DNA from: Pezicula radicicola
Lineage: Eukaryota > Ascomycota > Leotiomycetes > Helotiales > Dermateaceae
Direction: 5' to 3'
Length of the DNA stretch: 64,000 nucleotides
Assembly: GCA_003008705.1 (NCBI GenBank)
Contig: PDUO01000023.1
Span: 287,312 to 351,311 of the forward strand
Below are positions 59,755 through 64,000 of the stretch, one piece after another. The notes beneath the pieces were generated by a model. The model was not told where the DNA came from, did no database searches, and was given only the letters and a program-made list of their open reading frames with translations. The position numbers were made by a program, and so were the translations under genes. The stretch's first letter is position 1; each line of letters begins with the position of its first letter.

Positions 59755-59852
59755 GGAAACGTACTTTGAGATGATTGAGTGGAGGTTAAGTAGAGATGAG
59801 AATGGTGGGTTCCTCTAGTGCACTAAAAAATGGAACTTTGTCAACCTGCCTT

Positions 59853-59906
59853 GGGTAATTGAACTGGCATGAGTGACTGACCTGACTTGCGTAATTCACT
59901 AAAGAT
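59853..59906 (+). repeat. 18-bp minisatellite, three units
   Basis: GGGTAATTGAACTGGCAT, GAGTGACTGACCTGACTT and GCGTAATTCACTAAAGAT are consecutive and exactly 18 bp each, about 100 bp after the stop codon of the 2EXR gene. Confidence 0.75.
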
Positions 59907-60202
59907 GGGGCCTGAAGAGTAGTGTGTAAGCACCGTCTCAAGTCCTTTAAAATAGCCCTAATAAACACACAAAACTTGAGATAATGGAAACAAGCAAGGC
60001 GAAATCAAGAAACTAAAGGCCAATAATGGTCACCACACCCGGGGTCGGTTAGGCGAGCAAACGAGTAAGCACAAAGAGAAGGGCACAAAAAAAAGCCAAC
60101 AAGAGCCAAACGCACAATAAAGCTAAGTAATTGTGTCAGCTCCACAACAATGGAATCTAAGGGAAACAAAAAAGACCCAAAAAAACAAAAAAAAAAGGAA
60201 TT

Positions 60203-60346
60203 TGCCCTTGGAGAGAATCGAACTCTCGACCACCTTGAAACCGGACACTTACTTGGCTGCAAGCAGCCAAGGGCGCCGAAGCAACCATATCCAAATTGGT
60301 TGCTAACCAATGTTGTCAAGGTCTTCTACCACTGAAGTACAAGGGC
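60203..60346 (-). tRNA. tRNA-like gene with 72-nt structured insert; anticodon unclear
   Basis: Acceptor stem GCCCTTG (60346-60340) pairs with CAAGGGC, discriminator A at 60203. D arm CTTC-AGTGGTA-GAAG and T arm GAGAG-TTCGATT-CTCTC are both perfect; anticodon stem CCTTG/CAAGG is perfect. Between the stem halves lie 79 nt instead of 7, implying a 72-nt intron; the remaining body is 72 nt. Read by position, the loop starts ACAACA, giving anticodon AAC (Val) but with C at position 33, where U is nearly invariant. The insert holds two hairpins (TTGGTT-AGC-AACCAA and CTTGGCTGC-TT-GCAGCCAAG). It is either a tRNA with an unusual intron position or a pseudo-tRNA. Confidence 0.6.
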
Positions 60347-61338
60347 TATGTGTTTGCTCTGATTTTGGAAAGGAAGTTGTTGTTTGGAGATAAGTAGGGG
60401 GTTAGGAAGGGGGTCTGTGTGTTAAAGTGGCAATACCTAATTCTGATTTCGGGTGAATGGAAATGTTTGCATAGGGGTCAAAGCTTCGAAAATATTGGAA
60501 TATTTTGGTTTTGGATTTGCTAAGCTATAAACTATATGTTTTCTGCAATCTACGAGTTGTTATTTCTTATTGTATAAGTAGTAAGTCCGTTACAGATTAG
60601 TCTGATACTTGTTGGGAAATGCATTTGCTCTTTAAGTATGCTGTACCATATAAACTCGGATTGCTGTTGACTTGAATTCAGTTGCATCACACCCCAATCC
60701 GAACTTCTCGTATATCATGGCATTATCAACCACTTCAACAAAACTTACTGGGTGTAGAATAGAGTAAGGCAACCCGTCTCGCAAGTTCACTTCTCGTAGC
60801 ATCTTGCTCCTCATTTATGTAGTGAATTCTCGCCGGTTACCTATAACGAGTTAGTTCTTACGTCGGTATACACACATTATATATATTAATTATTATTATG
60901 GAATCTCATACTTCAATAAAGGTATCCAAAACTATCCTTCGCACATCATATGCAAGCCAATATTTAGATCTGTGTTTAGTAGCACAGGTGGAGAATATAG
61001 TACCTAAAATGAGCTGAGTTCTGAAACCGAGTCACTGCAATTAAGTCAGTTGTTCAAAGTATTATATTTGTTACTAAAAGCCTACCCACTACTACTTTCG
61101 ATGTCTAGAAAAACCCTTCCAGCGGTGTGTAAAATGTATGCAAGAGATTATGTGAAATATTAATCTACGTACAACTAATCTAATATTCAATATCCAAGAT
61201 CTGTCTTTAAGAAAACCGTCTTATATAGAAATAAGTTGATACCATCATTAAAACACCCGGTACAGACTCCTACAAAATAGGCAATTAGCCAAATTATAGG
61301 AATATATCTTACTAGACTGGAGTAAAGGTACTTCACTT
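60347..61338. other. No gene seen
   Basis: AT-rich with short ORFs only. Confidence 0.5.
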
Positions 61339-61464
61339 GGGTAGCTGACTTGATTTGGGTAACTAAATTAATGTTAGTAACTTATTTGTTTTTGATAACT
61401 CAACTAATTTTAGGCACTCACTTTTTATGAGTAACAGACTTATCCTAAGTAATTCACTTGACTT
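61339..61464 (+). repeat. 18-bp minisatellite, seven units
   Basis: Seven consecutive units of exactly 18 bp, from GGGTAGCTGACTTGATTT at 61339 to AAGTAATTCACTTGACTT ending at 61464. It lies about 260 bp upstream of the last 2EXR gene. Confidence 0.85.
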
Positions 61465-61722
61465 TCTTGGAATGAAGGTGAAGTGTCGTTTAAACAGCAT
61501 AGTCCTTAGCGAGCAATATCCTAAACGCGTTCTCAGAAAAGCAATCTTCTTCCTTTTCACTTCATCCTCCGCAACAGATTCACCTTGCAGATAATCAAAT
61601 CTCATCAACTTTTTCAACCTTTCTCCGCAGTCGCTATCAAAGCTCTCACCAGCATCACCTTGTCTCACATCTCCTTCGCCACTCAATACAAAGCCCCTCG
61701 ATCATCATCGCTCAAGACCAAC

Positions 61723-62430
61723 ATGTGCATGCTACGTTCTGGAAGAGGCACCGGTGCAGATGCTCCAGGTAGCTACCCACGTTGGAATGCATGATTACTG
61801 TTCTGAGACTAACCATATTTATTAGGATTTCTGTTCACACCTTTCCCCAACCTCCCCCCGGAGATCCGAGAGCAGATCTGGATCATGGCTATCGACGCTC
61901 AAATATTCTACTTCATCGGCGGGCGAAGAGGTGTTGTAGGACCAAGCGCAGGCTTACTCTCAGCTTGCCGCGAGTCAAGATTGGTTGCTATGGAACACTA
62001 CACTATCAACTCCTTCACCATGCCAACAAGAAGAGCATTGTGGGCGCGTTTAGTTATACCAGCTCAACATCAGCGATGCTTCAACTTCGCAAAAGATATC
62101 TTTGTCCTCGACTCAAACAGCCCTCAAACAGATGTGTCCTTCCTCGTCGATTCAGGACTCTTCGCATACATCGAAAATTTGGTAATCAGCCCCGAGTTTT
62201 GGAGAGAAGTGGTTGAGAATAATGTTGTTTATGGGTTGGCTTTTGATCTTTACTGTGTTGTGCGAAAATCATACCAATCGCATCTGAACGTGTCTTTTGC
62301 CCTCGATGAGAAGCGATTCACCAAGGAGTCTTCCATGGAGGTCGTCCAGAAGCTCAGACAAGATCTTATTGAAAACGGCTGTGCTCATGAGAGTGAGATT
62401 TGGCAATTCGAGCACGGTTTATTGATATGA
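61723..62430 (+). CDS. 2EXR-domain protein, 216 aa, two exons
   Basis: Exons 61723-61768 and 61826-62430 join through a 57-bp intron (GTAGCT donor, branch GACTAAC, acceptor ATTAG). Splicing yields FTPFPNLPPEIREQIW at residues 19-34, the textbook 2EXR start, followed by LLSACRESRLVAMEHY (60-75) and an FNFAKDIFVLD strand. The start ATG at 61723 is the first in the exon-1 frame and leaves a short N-terminus, usual for the family; the frame is open back to a TAA at 61522, so an upstream exon is possible. C-terminus helical and charged. Shares only the domain with the two other 2EXR genes here, so they are not recent duplicates. Confidence 0.88.
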
Positions 62431-64000
62431 GGAAGCAGGAAGAAAAACATGGGCTGTAATTGTTAATACATGGATGGAATAAAAAGGGCATGTTCGTTGG
62501 ATAATTTTGTACGAATTGAAAGATTGAGGAAGGGTGGATCAGTAGTTGAATCAGCAAAAGAGAGTAATCGAAACAACTCTCCAAGGCCAAAGTCTTACCA
62601 GTTCTCTAGTTTCCGAAAGCGACCAAATGAGACTACAGAGTTCTTACAGTTTCACTGTCTCCATCCAGGCTATTACAGTGGCGAAGTTGCTGAAGTTTAC
62701 GTGTCCAGACATTGCACCGTGCTTCACCGTATGATGGATGAGACACGACATACCAATACTCGAAGTGGCTTCTAAGCAGGAGGTTTATTAGTGATGTGCT
62801 TGGCGGTGGTAACATGGTGTAGGAAAGCTATCTATCTATATGAAGGTAAAACACTCGTTGGATAATGGCTATGGTTGATGGGACTGCTGCAAGTGTGGTG
62901 CAGAATTGTCTTGTGTGAGCTTGAAATACAATAAGGCTTCATTGGTGATATTTGCACGATAATAAAGCGGGATAAGGATGCCCTGGTGTGGTTTGTTTTT
63001 ATCACCAATAATCACCTGAGGCCAGAAATACGCTTGTTTTCCACCCTTCATTAGTTTTGACTTCATTGTGTCTGTACCTTTGTAACCCTAATCCGTACTC
63101 GAATCACAACCACGAAACACGCCTTCCTCAAAACAACGCCTATTTGTGCTATGAGAAGGAATCTTTGTTCCACCTTTCATGGCCTTACTTCTTTCTGCGC
63201 AGAACTCAAGGCATTCGATGCCTTCCCAACACATCCAACAGATCTGTACAGTCGTATGTTCATTCCACGACATTGACGGAGATTCCGAAGACCAGGCGTG
63301 ACTGGCACGGCAGGCACTGTAGAGTTTTCATTCTCTGACTGTATTAGTAACAGTGCAATGCTTTTTCCGTACTGGCATCTGCTTGTTAATTACAATTTCA
63401 AGGTATGTGGTCATCCTCTGAAATCCTGCAGTGACACAGGCTGCCGAAGATCTCTCAACTACTAGCCACGCCCATAGAGTTAGGGAGTACGCGTGCCTCA
63501 TATGCTTTGGGGTTGAGCCTCGCTCTCGCGACCAAATTCCGGAAATGAATGAGCTTACCGTCAGTACCACACCAACCAATATATCAGTTCCAGAGGCAGG
63601 CCAAAGAATTCCCAAAAAAGAAGAGAGGAGGGATATTGTGATTCAAAGAGCCTAACAATTGCTAGGTATGTCTAGGCTCTCTAAGTCCAGCTTGACAACG
63701 GAGCTGTCTTGCGTGGCCTCGCTCCCATCTCAACGTCGCAAACCGAACCTTCACCCTCCTCAGCCACCACCAGCCTCATCCATCCTGGTTTGAAGCTCAG
63801 ACTTCAAGACCAAACGAATACAACTGCTACTGTGGTGTAATTCAAGTGAGCATACATACAATCAGACTTCAGTCCCAAGCAACAGTTCCGTGAAGCAAGA
63901 GATCGTCGAAAGCTCCTTTTCCGACTGAGCCTCATGGAACTGCAGTGGCGTAAACTGCCTAATGTTCAAACCCCATACTCCTTTCACCCGAGACCAAGTC
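62431..64000. other. No supportable gene
   Basis: Short frames only: plus 62470-62775 (101 codons, just after the 2EXR stop), minus 62869-63066, minus 63328-63615 and plus 63431-63655 (contains REYACLICFGVEPRSR). None shows a recognised domain. The last 300 bp contain Pro/Ser-rich frames that might belong to a gene continuing outside. Confidence 0.4.

Noticed and set aside
60150..60335. 61-codon ORF overlapping the tRNA-like gene
   Set aside because: It reads antisense through the tRNA body and a poly-A stretch.
13319..61464. 18-bp repeats considered as a CRISPR array
   Set aside because: Units are contiguous without spacers, the genome is eukaryotic, and no Cas genes are present.

Overview
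The window reads as nuclear DNA of a filamentous ascomycete (Pezizomycotina; a leotiomycete/Helotiales-type genome is my best guess, by inference). Grounds: short GT-AG introns of about 48-90 bp with CTAAC-like branch points, three 2EXR-domain genes (a family expanded in these fungi), a tRNA-Gly(CCC) with a 13-nt intron, and an AT-rich island whose mutations look like repeat-induced point mutation (RIP). It is gene-poor: about nine protein genes can be supported in 64 kb. Much of the rest is decayed gene fragments, tandem repeats and sequence in which I recognise nothing.

Layout. 0-0.65 kb: 3' part of a 2EXR gene. 0.65-13.3 kb: no clear intact gene, but a fragment of a GFA1-type glutamine:fructose-6-phosphate amidotransferase gene (3.1-3.35 kb, -) and a degenerate tandem array of roughly 210-260-bp exon-intron units (11.3-12.5 kb). 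13.3-14.25 kb: a two-exon gene for a 74-aa lysine-rich protein, lying between arrays of an 18-bp repeat. 19.4-26.8 kb: a TIR transposon (TA target duplication) split by a complete Ty1/copia element with 197-bp LTRs and ATAAT target duplications. The whole island is RIP-degraded, but the 3' LTR is much better preserved than the 5' LTR. 30.1-31.0 kb: shuffled pieces of a DED1-type DEAD-box helicase gene. 33.6-34.8 kb: a Cys-motif protein gene with a likely GC-AG intron, again between 18-bp arrays.

39-46 kb: frame-broken relics, an MFS transporter fragment, a long hairpin at 43.2-43.4 kb and more 18-bp repeats. 46.5-50.3 kb: three small hypothetical genes, one carrying a new-looking 27-28-residue tandem repeat. 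52.4-53.7 kb: an intact three-exon short-chain dehydrogenase with a C-terminal membrane anchor, the best gene in the window. 57.3-57.7 kb: a roughly 63-bp degenerate tandem repeat. 58-62.4 kb: tRNA-Gly(CCC), a 2EXR gene, a tRNA-like gene with a 72-nt structured insert, and another 2EXR gene.

I see no operon-like or pathway-level link between the genes. The unifying signals are structural: one 18-bp minisatellite family, with an almost strict 18-bp period, recurs in six regions and sits beside several of the real genes; exon-intron units have been tandemly duplicated at three loci; and fragments of conserved housekeeping genes are scattered through the spacers.
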